DNA of 43,975 nt from Chara braunii (Eukaryota > Streptophyta > Charophyceae > Charales > Characeae): contig BFEA01000051.1 of NCBI GenBank assembly GCA_003427395.1, positions 139,971 to 183,945 on the forward strand. Reading direction: 5' to 3'. Below are positions 19,495-27,933 of the stretch, piece by piece (the stretch's first letter is position 1; every line of letters starts with the position of its first letter). The position numbers were made by a program, and so were the translations under genes. A model generated the notes under the pieces. It had not been told where the DNA came from, made no database searches, and saw only the letters and a program-made list of their open reading frames with translations.

Positions 19495-20060
19495 ATGGTA
19501 GCCACATAGGGCTTCGCCACACTCCACGCACGAAACTAATAAAAAACACAGGTTTCTTCAACAAAAGAAGGCAAGGTACATACATTACTATAAATAGCAC
19601 CCTATTTCTTTGCTACCTCTTTGATGCACCTTTCCACAGAAGCTGGCGGTTTATTGCTACCTTCCTTGATGCACCTTTCAACGGAAGCTGGCAAGATACG
19701 CATGTTTCTTCTCTCACGTATATCATCTTCTTGCCAGTACTCATCTATCTCATCCTCTCACTAGTAGTTTGCCTAGGGATCACCAACCAATCCGGATCTC
19801 TCCCTAGCCCACGGGGTAGGTTGGCACCACAGCAGTGGTGCAAGAGCAACGCTGTAACAGTCCCTCATCACGGTGACGAGGGGTGGGCAGGCATTGTCGA
19901 TGGGGGAAATCGGCGGTGCTAGCGCCGAGCAATGGCCAGTCGCTGCACCTCCCCCTACCCTCCCCCCCCCAAAAAAAAAACACACGATGGTGTTGAATGG
20001 CCAATATTGTCGCTGCATAGCAACCAACAACATCAGCCAACGTCCTGCCAACGCTGGCTT
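19495..20060. other. Intergenic with a small duplication
   Basis: A TTTGCTACCTC stretch with TTTGATGCACCTTTCC and GAAGCTGGC occurs at about 19608-19645 and 19653-19692. The first carries a GCTGGCGGTTTA terminus of the TTAA family. C10/A10 runs lie at 19966-19981. A minus-strand frame (20442-19804) overlaps the SINE and has no domain, so it is not called. Confidence 0.5.
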
Positions 20061-20195
20061 GGGGGGCCGGCAGGTTATCTCTAGTTGGTAGAACACCAAG
20101 CTTGCCCAGGCACGTACGTGAGGCGAATGGGGATCGAAACCCACGACCTCCTGAATGCAACTTTTGTGCCTTACCAACTGACCTAGGCCCGCAGG
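20061..20195 (-). mobile_element. tRNA-derived SINE, copy 2
   Basis: On the minus strand CCTAGGTCAGTTGGTAAGGC is an A box and CGTGGGTTTCGATCCCCATT a B box with one extra T in the loop. The body CACGTACGTGCCTGGGCAAG plus CTTGGTGTTCTACC continues beyond the tRNA part and matches copy 1. The acceptor stem does not pair, so not a functional tRNA. Confidence 0.75.
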
Positions 20196-20568
20196 CCACT
20201 TGCAGCCTTCCATGGGAAGAGGCACTCGCATTGTTTCCATTTCCCGAGTACCCATAAGAATAGTACCCCCTATACTCACACCGACTCCCCAATTCCATCA
20301 GATTGTCTAGTTTACCCCCCTTCACAGTAATAGCATTGTGTGTGTAATATTCATAACTAGCTTCTTCCCCATAACACAACTCCCCAGCTTCATGACTGTA
20401 TTTGAGCTGGAACAGAATTTGTATACAGTCATGATGAGGCAAATTCTGAACTGGGTTCAGTCTTTTGGAGATCCCAAGCCACTACACAGTTGTGCAGTTT
20501 ATCCCAGCCTCTTTTCCTCGCACTGCTATTTGTCCGGCTCCGGCCCTAAGAAATCATAGCCATCTTCA
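20196..20568. other. Unassigned stretch
   Basis: No repeat or gene recognised. Confidence 0.35.
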
Positions 20569-20889
20569 GAGCGCGATTAGCCTGGCACCGCCAGATGTTT
20601 GCAAAGGGCACGACGAGCCTTTTCGCAGTCCGGCCTAAAAAGAGGCTAGAGCGCGATTAGCCTGGCACCGCCAGATGTTTGCAAAGGGCACGACGAGCCT
20701 TTTCGCAGTCCGGCCTAAAAAGAGGCTAGAGCGCGATTAGCCTGGCACCGCCAGATGTTTGCAAAGGGCACGACGAGCCTTTTCGCAGTCCGGCCTAAAA
20801 AGAGGCTAGAGCGCGATTAGCCTGGCACCGCCAGATGTTTGCAAAGGGCACGACGAGCCTTTTCGCAGTCCGGCCTAAAAAGAGGCTAG
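20569..20889. repeat. Four exact tandem copies of an 80-bp unit
   Basis: GCGCGATTAGCCTGGCACCG begins at 20571, 20651, 20731 and 20811, and I see no differences between units (each ends CGGCCTAAAAAGAGGCTA). Exact identity contrasts with the diverged tandem repeats elsewhere, and the array lies about 90 bp from a library adapter. It may be a very recent amplification or an assembly or library artefact. On the minus strand the repeat is open in one frame, but no protein family is recognisable. Confidence 0.9.
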
Positions 20890-20890
20890 G

Positions 20891-20919
20891 ACCCCAGGGG
20901 GTCTTAGGCCCCCTCTGGG
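20891..20919. repeat. GC-rich palindrome
   Basis: CCCCAGGGGGTCTTAGGCCC plus CCTCTGGGG forms a near-perfect hairpin (arms of about 12 bp around TTAG-type loop). Could act as a cruciform or intrinsic stop signal for polymerases. No T tract follows. Confidence 0.6.
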
Positions 20920-20978
20920 GAGGGTACAACGCAAATGCGTAGGGACCCACACAGCACACCGATTCAGCCACCGCGTTC

Positions 20979-21016
20979 CGGTCTCTTATACACATCTAGA
21001 TGTGTATAAGAGACAG
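20979..21016. other. Nextera mate-pair junction adapter (artefact), copy 1
   Basis: TCTCTTATACACATCT followed by AGATGTGTATAAGAGACAG is two Tn5 19-bp mosaic ends head to head, the circularisation junction used in Illumina Nextera mate-pair libraries (37 of 38 positions as I recall it). It is synthetic sequence left in the assembly. On the minus strand it encodes MCIRDR, a known hallmark of such contamination. Confidence 0.97.
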
Positions 21017-21344
21017 ATCGTGAACCGGACAATTCGAGATAAAAGGCTTCTCCAACTAATCCGCTCTTGACTACAAGCTTTCCTTCATTAACACGCAGAT
21101 ATTGAAGAGGTGACCATAGGCATCATCACGCCCTTCCGCCTAGTCCCCTACTATCTAATGTCTGTCTCTTATACACATCTAGATGTGTATAAGAGACAGA
21201 TCGTGCACCGAACAATTCGAGATAAAATGCTTCTCCAACCAATCCGCTCTTGACTACAAGCTTTCCTTCATTAACACGCAGATATTGAAGAGGTGACCAT
21301 AGGCATCATCACGCCCTTCCGCCTAGTCCCCTACTATCTAATGT
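21017..21344. other. Assembly duplication around adapter copy 2 (38 bp at 21162-21199)
   Basis: The 145-bp block 21017-21161 is repeated at 21200-21344 with about five differences clustered near the start, separated by a complete junction adapter at 21162-21199. Genomic DNA should contain one copy. The pattern is that of reads crossing an untrimmed mate-pair junction. Confidence 0.95.
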
Positions 21345-21348
21345 ATCC

Positions 21349-21514
21349 TTAAACTGCCAGCACACAGCCCGAGCCAACTTCAAAAAGTTCATGGCTCATT
21401 CCCGAGATTTTGGAGGCGTGACGCTACCAGGCCACAATGGCTGGCGGGACCATCCCAAAAAAAGAAAAGACGCACCCACCAAAATAAGAAAAGAAGTGCA
21501 TCGCTGGCGGTTAG
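21349..21514. mobile_element. TTAA-bounded MITE, copy 4 (166 bp)
   Basis: The left end TTAAACTGCCAGCACACAGC and right end GTGCATCGCTGGCGGTTAG are inverted with mismatches. The internal CGAGATTTTGGAGGCG is an inverted version of the CCTCCGAAAATTTTG block of copy 1. The right tetranucleotide reads TTAG. Starts 5 bp after the assembly duplication, so the left flank is uncertain. Confidence 0.55.
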
Positions 21515-21611
21515 GCGAAGGTTAACCGTAGTGAACCCCACCAGCCTCTACTAGTCCTTTAATGAACTTAAGACGACTGCGTAGAAACAACTATCCACAA
21601 ACATCACCACA

Positions 21612-21732
21612 AGGCTCACTCCGCAACTCAAAAATGTGCAAAATAAGAATGAATCTTCCACTAGAAAATGGAAAGATTCACAGCCATATCTTTTGTCTCT
21701 TGTGCATGTGGTGAATAGTCGGACTGAGGCCC
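21612..21732. mobile_element. GGGCCTCGCTCCACTA MITE, copy 1 (about 121 bp)
   Basis: The interior AATGTGCAAAATAAGAATGA, ATCTTCCACTAGAAAATGG and TTTTGTCTCTTGTGCATGTG matches copies at 22924 and 43039. The left end AGGCTCACTCCGCAA is the most decayed. The right end ends GACTGAGGCCC. Confidence 0.7.
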
Positions 21733-21749
21733 ACGGATCTGAGGTGGGG

Positions 21750-21965
21750 TAGTAGTCAGATGCTATAATTGTGCACAGGAGAAGGGGACCAAGATGCTAT
21801 ACTTGTGGCCTATACGGGTATCAGCCAGATGCTATAGTTGCGCATGGGAGGAGACGCCGATGTCATACTTGTGGCCAGCCAAATGCTACAATTGTGCAAG
21901 GGAGAAGGGGACCAGGATGCTATATTTGTGGCCAGCCAGATGCTATCGTTGTGCAAGGGTGATGG
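21750..21965 (+). repeat. Minisatellite encoding zinc-knuckle-like CX2C motifs in two frames
   Basis: A repeat of about 57-66 bp (AGATGCTATAATTGTGCA, GGAGAAGGGGACC, AGATGCTATACTTGTGGCC) gives CYTCG, CHTCG and CYICGQP in one frame (open 21771-21962) and RCYNCA, RCYSCA, KCYNCA and RCYRCA in another. CX2C-Gly plus Arg/Gly linkers resemble CCHC zinc knuckles (CNBP-like or retroelement Gag), but the later His and Cys fall in the wrong frame, so no complete knuckle remains. It is either a decayed zinc-knuckle gene fragment with frame-shifting indels or a chance property of the satellite. Confidence 0.5.
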
Positions 21966-22140
21966 CACTGAAGGGGCCGAAAATATACCTGTGGCCAATA
22001 CAGCCCATATTAGCCATGGATGCAATGCGCCATCTCAAGGAATCTTCCATGGAAATGGACCAGGAACGACAGACCAGGAATCCCACCATACCGAACCAAG
22101 TGTCGAAATCGTCCTCTCTCCTATTTTCAAAATTTGCTGC

Positions 22141-22521
22141 GGATAATTTGCAAAATACCCCCATAAGTTGAGATATATGCCAAAATGCCCCTGACAAATG
22201 TGGGTAGACCGGAACGCCCTTTTGAGCCGAAACCTGTGTGTTGTGCCCCTGTCAGGTGGGTGTGCATCTTTGCAATGTGGACCTCCCCGTTTGGGCCTTG
22301 GCCTTTTGCAATAGCGCCTAGGAAAAGTTGGCAAGTACTGGGGCAGTTTGCAAAGTTGGACGGTACCCGGTAGGGGTATATTGCAAAGATGGGGGTCCAA
22401 CCGACACTAGAGGCATTTCACAAAATACTTTTTTTGTCAGAGGGGTATTCCGCTCTACCCACATCTTTAAGGGGCATTTTGGCATATATCTCAACTTATG
22501 GGGGTATTTTGCAAATTATCC
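22141..22521. mobile_element. MITE with long TIRs, 381 bp
   Basis: GGATAATTTGCAAAATACCC (start) and its inverse (end) continue as inverted repeats through CATAAGTTGAGATATATGCC and AAAATGCCCCT, about 65 bp with only a few differences. Subterminal parts are also weakly inverted (TGTGGGTAGA, TTTGCAA...CCCC strings). The form ATTTGCAAAATACCCC resembles many plant non-autonomous elements. There is no clear TSD and no ORF. Confidence 0.85.
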
Positions 22522-22589
22522 CTTTTCTTTCTTCTTGCGAGAATTCCTCGTGTACCTGCGGTGTGCCTTCCTGCTCTGTGCTATGTAAG

Positions 22590-22790
22590 CTTGAACTCCA
22601 CTACCGTCTTCCCCCCAACATAACGCACACTGATAATAAATGTATTCAAGCTATATTTCCGACCGCGGCCAAAATGACGGCCCTGCTTTGTTCTCTGTAT
22701 GCTTGAATTCCACTACCGCCTTCCCCTGAACATAACCCGCCCTGATAGTAAATGACAAAATGCATACAAGCTATATTTCTTGCCAGGTAC
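22590..22790. repeat. Two diverged copies related to the 4151 hairpin
   Basis: AAGCTTGAACTCCACTACCG plus TCTTCCCCCCAACATAACGC (22588) and TGCTTGAATTCCACTACCGC plus CTTCCCCTGAACATAACCCG (22703), each followed by GTATTCAAGCTATATTTC-like text. Confidence 0.65.
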
Positions 22791-22923
22791 AGCCAAAGCG
22801 GTGGCATGTCGTTCGTGCACGTCACGTGCTCGTGTAAGCGAAGAAAGAAGAAGGAATGGGAATTATGACAAACGCAGCAAAAAACACACACAAAAAAAAA
22901 ACTACAAAGAGGTTGCGGACAAT

Positions 22924-23045
22924 GGGCCTCGCTCCACTACACGCCACACGCACAAACGACAAAAACTATAGCGGCGAATCTGTCTGAGTTCTAGCAGAAG
23001 ATTCATTCTCAATTTACACATTTCAACAATAGTGGAGCGAGGCCC
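22924..23045. mobile_element. GGGCCTCGCTCCACTA MITE, copy 2 (122 bp)
   Basis: The ends GGGCCTCGCTCCACTA and TAGTGGAGCGAGGCCC are exact 16-bp inverted repeats. The interior (inverted relative to copies 1 and 3) carries AACGACAAAAACT, AGCAGAAGATTCATTCTC and AATTTACACATTTC. No TSD is evident beyond a T/A boundary. Confidence 0.8.
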
Positions 23046-23047
23046 AC

Positions 23048-23232
23048 TTCCTCGAAACGTGCCCCTGGGGCAAAGTCCCACTAGCAGTGTTGAGTCTCCT
23101 CAACGCACGAACCTGAATGTGTTTGTGGAGATATGCAGAAACTTCGTTGAGTTTCCTCAACCGCACATCTCCGAAAACACTCGGGAATCGAGGAAACTTG
23201 GCCCCCTGGGCCAAAGTCCACAGTTGTAGCAC
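23048..23232. repeat. Imperfect foldback with GGCAAAGTCCCAC ends
   Basis: CCTGGGGCAAAGTCCCAC at 23066 and CCCTGGGCCAAAGTCCAC at 23205 are direct copies, while GTGTTTGTGGAGATATGCAG (23126) and GCACATCTCCGAAAACACTC (23162) are inverted. It resembles parts of the GGGCCARRTCCCAC family and the sequence at 37270-37310. Confidence 0.5.
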
Positions 23233-23467
23233 GTCCTGGACCAACAGAGCAACCAACAGACTTGCAAGCATAGCAAACCTGGTGATTTCCAGTTTTCACA
23301 ATACGTTACAAGTTGGTTTTTTTTTTGTTTTTTTTTTTGGTCACGAGTATTTCTCAAATTGGCTAATAATAGAAGGTTGATGCAAAGTATTACAACCGCT
23401 CCAATTAATTTTGCACCTTCTAGTCTACTCACACTGTGTGCTTTCCTGCTCTATAATCTGTATGCTT

Positions 23468-23610
23468 GCTTGTGTGACGGAGCTGCTTGTGTGCTTATCC
23501 ATGGTGCTTGTGTGACGTGGTACTTGTTTGTGTCACTTGCTTGCGTGACGGAGCTGCTTGTGTGCTTATCCATGGTGCTTGTGTGACGTGGTACTTGTTT
23601 GTGTCACGGA
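23468..23610. repeat. Two tandem copies of a 73-bp unit
   Basis: CTTGTGTGACGGAGCTGCTT, GTGTGCTTATCCATGGTGCT and GACGTGGTACTTGTTTGTGT at 23468 and 23542, almost identical. Confidence 0.9.
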
Positions 23611-24019
23611 CCTGCCAACCATTAGGTTGACACACGCTGTCTCCACCATCCACAAAAGAGCTGCTGATATCTCCCGGACTCTTAAAAAAGAACAGGAAGG
23701 GAAAAAAAAGGCCCTCACGCGGGGGATGTATGACGCCTCTTCTCCAGCTGGTGGTTCATCATTGCAAGCGGCAGGAGAATGGGTTTCTATTGTACATCGT
23801 TTTTTTCGGGGCCACTAACTGTGTATAATTCATGGCTCAAAAACCGTGCTGTGTGGCTGTTGGACGGTAGGAAAAAGGATTAAGGAAATCATGTGCGGAA
23901 GACCAAGGCACCGGGAGGGCGAGGGAATTAACATCAGAAGAGTGTGGCAGTAACTGTAATCATAATTCACGGCCACCTGGCATAATTCACCCACCTTCCT
24001 AAGCAGCCTTTTCAGCAAC
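23611..24019. other. Unassigned stretch
   Basis: Nothing recognised. Confidence 0.35.
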
Positions 24020-24277
24020 TCACTCACAAAGACAGGCGATCGAACCCTCCAAGCCCCCGCAAGAATCCGCCTCTGCATCACAGAAAGGACGGATATCATT
24101 TTCAGATTTCATGAACCGCCTTGGCATACACACGCCGTCTATAGCTCCAAGGTGTTTCGGTTTCTCGCATACCCCACACCATGCGAGGAACCAAAACCAC
24201 CCAAACACTGTCGGCAAATATTTGAGAAATTCGTTGACCAATGAAGGACGCCGTTTAAATCTCTGTGCCACTAGCAT
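24020..24277 (-). pseudogene. Possible PIF/Harbinger-type transposase scrap
   Basis: The minus-strand frame (85 codons) contains KPKHLGAIDGVCMPRR. In DDE_Tnp_4 transposases the first catalytic Asp sits in a conserved GAIDGTHIP-like motif, and the preceding hydrophobic and aromatic residues are compatible. Nothing else confirms it: no second or third catalytic residue, no adjoining TIR, and upstream and downstream sequence needs frame changes. A chance match to a five-residue core remains possible. Confidence 0.3.
24030..24105 (-). repeat. Weak B-box-like tRNA-related segment
   Basis: GAGGGTTCGATCGCC on the minus strand (about 24034-24048) fits a B box. No convincing A box 35-45 bases before it. 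Overlaps the transposase-like scrap, so at most one reading is right. Confidence 0.25.
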
Positions 24278-24715
24278 TCAAACTATTTTCCCTAGCCCTC
24301 GGATCATCTGCACTCCACGGGTGGATGGAACGTCACACCGTGTGGCATAGAGCCAACCGAAACTTTTCGGTCCGCTAGTGGGACTCGGCTCCGGGTGTTG
24401 CCACGTCAATGGTGAAACGGAACGTATTGAGAAAAAAAAAAGAAGAGGGAAAAAAAACATGAAACTCGATAACGCGATTCTTTTTTTTTTCTTCCGTTAC
24501 AACAGGCCCAGGGGCCTGGACCCAGGATTTCGATCACGTGTGGCCTCGAGTGACGCAGTACGGCCGTCGAATACATCGGATCTCGACGGCCTGGTAGTGT
24601 CCGAGCGGGGACTGCAAAGATGCCCACCTCCATCAAATGAGATGCGTCTAAAAACAAACAAAAACAAATAAGGACACCATAGCTCGTGGCTTTGCGTGGG
24701 TGGGAAGTCTGGATT
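24278..24715. other. Unassigned stretch with poly(A)/poly(T) runs
   Basis: No element or gene recognised. Confidence 0.35.
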
Positions 24716-24903
24716 TTATGGGCTTGAAAGAGGGGGGGTTGATTTCCAGACTTCGTTTTTTTTCTTTTGGCTCTGAGAAATCGAACTTGAAATGTGAAAC
24801 TGAAATATTTTATGGGCTGGAAAGAGGGGGGGTTAATTTCCAGACTTCGTTTTTTTTCTTTTGGCTCTGAGAAATCGAACTTGAAATGTGAAACTGAAAT
24901 ATT
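24716..24903. repeat. Two tandem copies of a 93-bp unit
   Basis: TTTTATGGGCTTGAAAGAGG, GGGGGTTGATTTCCAGACTT, TTTTGGCTCTGAGAAATCGA and AATGTGAAACTGAAATATT at about 24716 and 24809 differ at only two or three sites. Confidence 0.9.
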
Positions 24904-25433
24904 GTAGTGGATCTGACAGGAACGCCTCCGCATCTGTCGGATGGCCTGTCAGAGGCACGAGATACATGGTGATGAATGTATCCCCATACCCATTACTTGT
25001 TCATCCTCGTGGCTGTGTTCATGGACACATTTTATTGCCACGGTACATCACTATGAAGACTTACGTGAAGGAGATCATACCAACCCATGAATTCGGTGCA
25101 CAGCTGTTGTTCTTTGTTTTATGTGCCATTTCAATTCATTTTAAATCAGAAAACGATCCATTCATGCAACAAAAAATCACAGTCTTTTCCAAAAAAAACA
25201 TAGTGTCACACATCCTAGAATACTTCGCTAGTGGGTCCAGGCCCCAGTGCCCAGAGACTCACTTCCCCCACCAAAAAAAAAAAAGAAACTTACAGAAACA
25301 AAAGAAGAGTGGACGTCAACAAAAGGTCTCTTACTTCCTCTCCGCTGTTTTTTTTTTTTTTTTTTAATTCCCCTCTGTTGTTAAACCGGGTCCCGCAGAG
25401 CATCTACGCACGTGTGAGCATTAAAAAAAAAAA
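24904..25433. other. Unassigned stretch
   Basis: A 159-codon plus-strand frame (24888-25367) starts inside the preceding duplication and ends in a poly(T) run as poly-Phe. No domain is recognisable, so I do not call a gene. Several A and T runs. Confidence 0.4.
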
Positions 25434-25492
25434 CCATAGCGGTTAAAGCCCTCTAGAATTAAGAGGAGCTGGGTATAGGTCCCAGAGCATGT
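25434..25492 (+). repeat. tRNA-like sequence with two intact arms
   Basis: TAGCGGTTAAAGC is a shortened A box. CCTCT-AGAATTA-AGAGG (25450-25466) forms a 5-bp stem with a 7-base loop like an anticodon arm. CTGGG-TATAGGT-CCCAG (25469-25485) forms a perfect T-arm-like stem. The loop lacks T33 and the variable region is only 2 bases, so it is probably a tRNA pseudogene or SINE head. Confidence 0.5.
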
Positions 25493-25675
25493 CCCACTAG
25501 CTCCTTTTAGTAAGGTCGACATATAGTTTTCGACCCTGTGTGGCTGTAGGTGACCACGGAGATGCTCGTAGCCCAAGTGATCTAGAGGAGATGCTCGTAG
25601 TCCAAGTGATCTATCAGTTTTCAATAACAAAAAAAAGACAATAGAGACTATCATCTCTTTTTCTTCCAACAAAAA

Positions 25676-26054
25676 GCTAGGTTACCAGATGTCCAATCGG
25701 CGACGTTTCCCGGAGACATCTCCGTCGGACGTCCAAAACATGGGGAAAGGGGCTTTGGGTGGGTGGGTTGGTGTGTGTGATTGAAATTGACCCCAATAAG
25801 ATGGACCCGTTTGATTGAAATTGACACAGACATCTTTCGCAATTTTATCTTTTTTCTATGGGCTCAAATGACCCAAAATTTTTGTGGCGTATACCTCATG
25901 TGAGGGAGAACCCACAGAAAAATACTGCAATTTTTTTATGTTTTTATTTTTCTAGAGGGTCGCACATACTGTCACAGGAGGATGTCTCCCCAGTTGTCCG
26001 ACCGGACAAGTTGGACATCCAGAGGGGTCCCAGACGTCCGCCCTGGTAAGCTAG
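25676..26054. mobile_element. TTACCAG-ended element (379 bp)
   Basis: The left end GCTAGGTTACCAGATGTCC is matched at the right by GGACG/CCCTGGTAAGCTAG (inverted CTAGCTTACCAGGG). Subterminal GGACGTCC/GTCCGG text is also inverted. Just outside, AGACAATAGAGACTATC and GGCAATAAAGACTATCGCC plus CTTTTTCTTCC form a long direct repeat on the two sides. The ends resemble the GCTACCAG family. Confidence 0.55.
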
Positions 26055-26530
26055 TAAAAAAGGCAATAAAGACTATCGCCGCTTTTTCTTCCCACAAAAA
26101 ACATAAGTCCTTTCTTTCGAATACTACGCCCCCCCTACCCTTGTCACTTTCCGTTCTAATTAGCTCTCCTTTTTCGAGACAGCCAGCTCCTCGACCCCCT
26201 CTTATTCCCCCAATAGGTGTTTTCCTCTGGAGATACTGTACGAACCTCCTTCCATTTGCCATTTTCATACAGCGTTCTGGCAACTCTTCATTTTCTGCTC
26301 TGAAAGTACCCGTATGCCACAACGAGACGGACACGACTTATTCAACGCCGTTGAAGACTCGCTGCGAAGACTCAAGCTCGTTGTGAAAGGGGATCACTGG
26401 GAATAGCCAGCCCTTGGTTGAACCCCGACCATGTCTCTGATACGCAGCTGAACGGGATACTCGTGAACGTGAGATGCTGGTATGATAATTGCCCGGACGT
26501 GTTCGGCAAGGCCGATCTGATACTGTACGA
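26055..26530. other. Spacer within the CATTTTCATAC tandem region
   Basis: CCATTTGCCATTTTCATACA with TTCTGGCAACTCTTCATTTT lies at 26253 and again at 26538, so a segment of about 285 bp may be duplicated in diverged form. No gene recognised. Confidence 0.5.
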
Positions 26531-26589
26531 GCCTCCTTCCATTTGCCATTTTCATACAGGGTTCTGGCAACTCTTCATTTTCTGCTGTG

Positions 26590-26882
26590 GAACTACCCGT
26601 ATGCCACTCCAATTGTGAAAAAAGAAGAGAAAGAACAATTGAATCCGTGCCATTTAGAAATCCATTTCTCATTTTCAATCTGCTGTGCAAGTACCCATAT
26701 GCCACTCCAGTTGTGAAAAAAGAAAAGAAAAAGGACAATTGTATCCGCGCCATTTATAAATGCATTTCTTATTTTCAATCTGCTGTGGAAGTACCCATAT
26801 GCCACTCCAATTGTGAAAAAGAAAAGAAAGAATAATTGTATCCGCGCCATTTATAAATGCATTTCTCATTTTCAATCGAATT
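26590..26882. repeat. Tandem array of about three 98-bp units
   Basis: ACCCATATGCCACTCCAATT, GTGAAAAAAGAAAAGAAA, CAATTGTATCCGCGCCATTT and TCATTTTCAATCTGCTGTG recur at about 26595, 26693 and 26792. The short frames on both strands are the repeat read through. Confidence 0.85.
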
Positions 26883-26988
26883 AAAATGAACATTTTGAGC
26901 TGCCGTTGAGGTGCCTCAACTAAGCGGTGCAAGTGGGACATGGCCCCAGTACTGTGTTGCAACGGGTAGACTTTTTTTTGGGGGGGGG

Positions 26989-27079
26989 GGACCATTTCTC
27001 GATTTTTGCGTGTCATCCTTCCGCAGGTGCCATGCTAATCTTCTGTGTATATCTTTCCAATTTTAACACGTCCCAAAGA
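26989..27079 (-). ncRNA. U6 snRNA pseudogene
   Basis: On the minus strand: GGGACGTGTTAAAATTGGAA, ATATACACAGAAGATTAGCA, GGCACCTGCGGAAGGATGAC and ACGCAAAAATCGAGAAATGG then TCC. The 5' stem-loop is mostly lost, ACAGAGA is altered (ACACAGAA) and the central helix has substitutions. A G12 run adjoins its 3' end. Decayed copy of the plant-type U6. Confidence 0.85.
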
Positions 27080-27654
27080 AGGCACCGGTACCCCGGCCTC
27101 TATCTTCTCCTTTTCTTTTTCTTCTTTTTTACAGAAAATCTCTCTTTCGCAACACAATTTTTTTTCCCACAAAACAAAGACCCTCTGGGGCACGGCTCCA
27201 CTAGCAGGCAGCTGAGGTATACACGAGCAAGATGTGCGAGCACGATTGCACGGGTGTAACACTGCACGACCATTGGTGATGGCAGATAGCACAGCGGCAA
27301 AAATGTTTTGATTTTTTTTTCCTTTTCATGGCAGCAGGAATTTTTATGCACCGCTTTTTGATGGGTTTTTTTTTTTTTTTTTTTTTTTTCATGGCAGCAA
27401 GAATTTTGATGCACCGCTTTCTGTTGGTTTTCCTTTCTGTGCTTTCGTTTTCGAGCGATAGAAATTGAGAAGCATTATTTCCTTGCGTTTTGGGCCTTGT
27501 TCTACACCACTTGACTTGAAATGTAAGGATTCTTAGGAAATCATCGTTCCACCACACCCTAAGCACGATGAAAACAAACTCCGGAATGTTTCCACATTTT
27601 GGCCTTGTAGGGTCAGCCCCTAAAAAATATGGGCAGCCCAGGCAAAACTACAGA
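27080..27654. other. Intergenic with an 85-bp duplication
   Basis: TTCATGGCAGCAGGAATTTT plus ATGCACCGCTTT at 27326 and TTCATGGCAGCAAGAATTTT plus GATGCACCGCTTT at 27389 flank a T29 run. GGCCTTGTTCTACACCACTT at 27491 is inverted at 28022, possibly the two ends of a larger element. Confidence 0.5.
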
Positions 27655-27933
27655 AATCTATAGGAGTCGTCGAAGGTGACTTGAAACGTGAGGGTGGGAC
27701 CCTACGGAGCGTGTCATTCACGGCCCGGGCAAAACCACCTTCTGACACCCTGCCCTCCTCGCCTGAGATGTAAGGGCAGGTAAGTGTAGGCTATGGAAAT
27801 CTCTAGGGAGCCGTCGAAGGCGACTTGAAATGTGAGGGTGGGACCCTACGGAGCGCATCATTCACGGCCCAGGCAAAACGACCTTGTGACACTCAGCCCT
27901 CCTCGCCTGAGATGTAAGGGCGGGCAAGTGTAA
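27655..27933. repeat. Two tandem copies of a 142-bp unit
   Basis: GAAATCTATAGGAGTCGTCG, ACTTGAAACGTGAGGGTGGG, ACCCTACGGAGCGTGTCATT and TCCTCGCCTGAGATGTAAGG at 27655 and about 27797. Confidence 0.9.

Noticed and set aside
20795-20995. 66-codon minus frame beginning MCIRDR
   Set aside because: Its start is encoded by the synthetic Nextera adapter and the rest by the 80-bp repeat; an artefact protein.
21017-21344. Tn5 insertion with transposon ends
   Set aside because: Head-to-head 19-bp mosaic ends without any transposon body are the mate-pair junction adapter, not a biological insertion.
24888-25367. 159-codon plus frame
   Set aside because: Starts within a duplicated noncoding unit and ends in poly-Phe from a T run; no family recognised.
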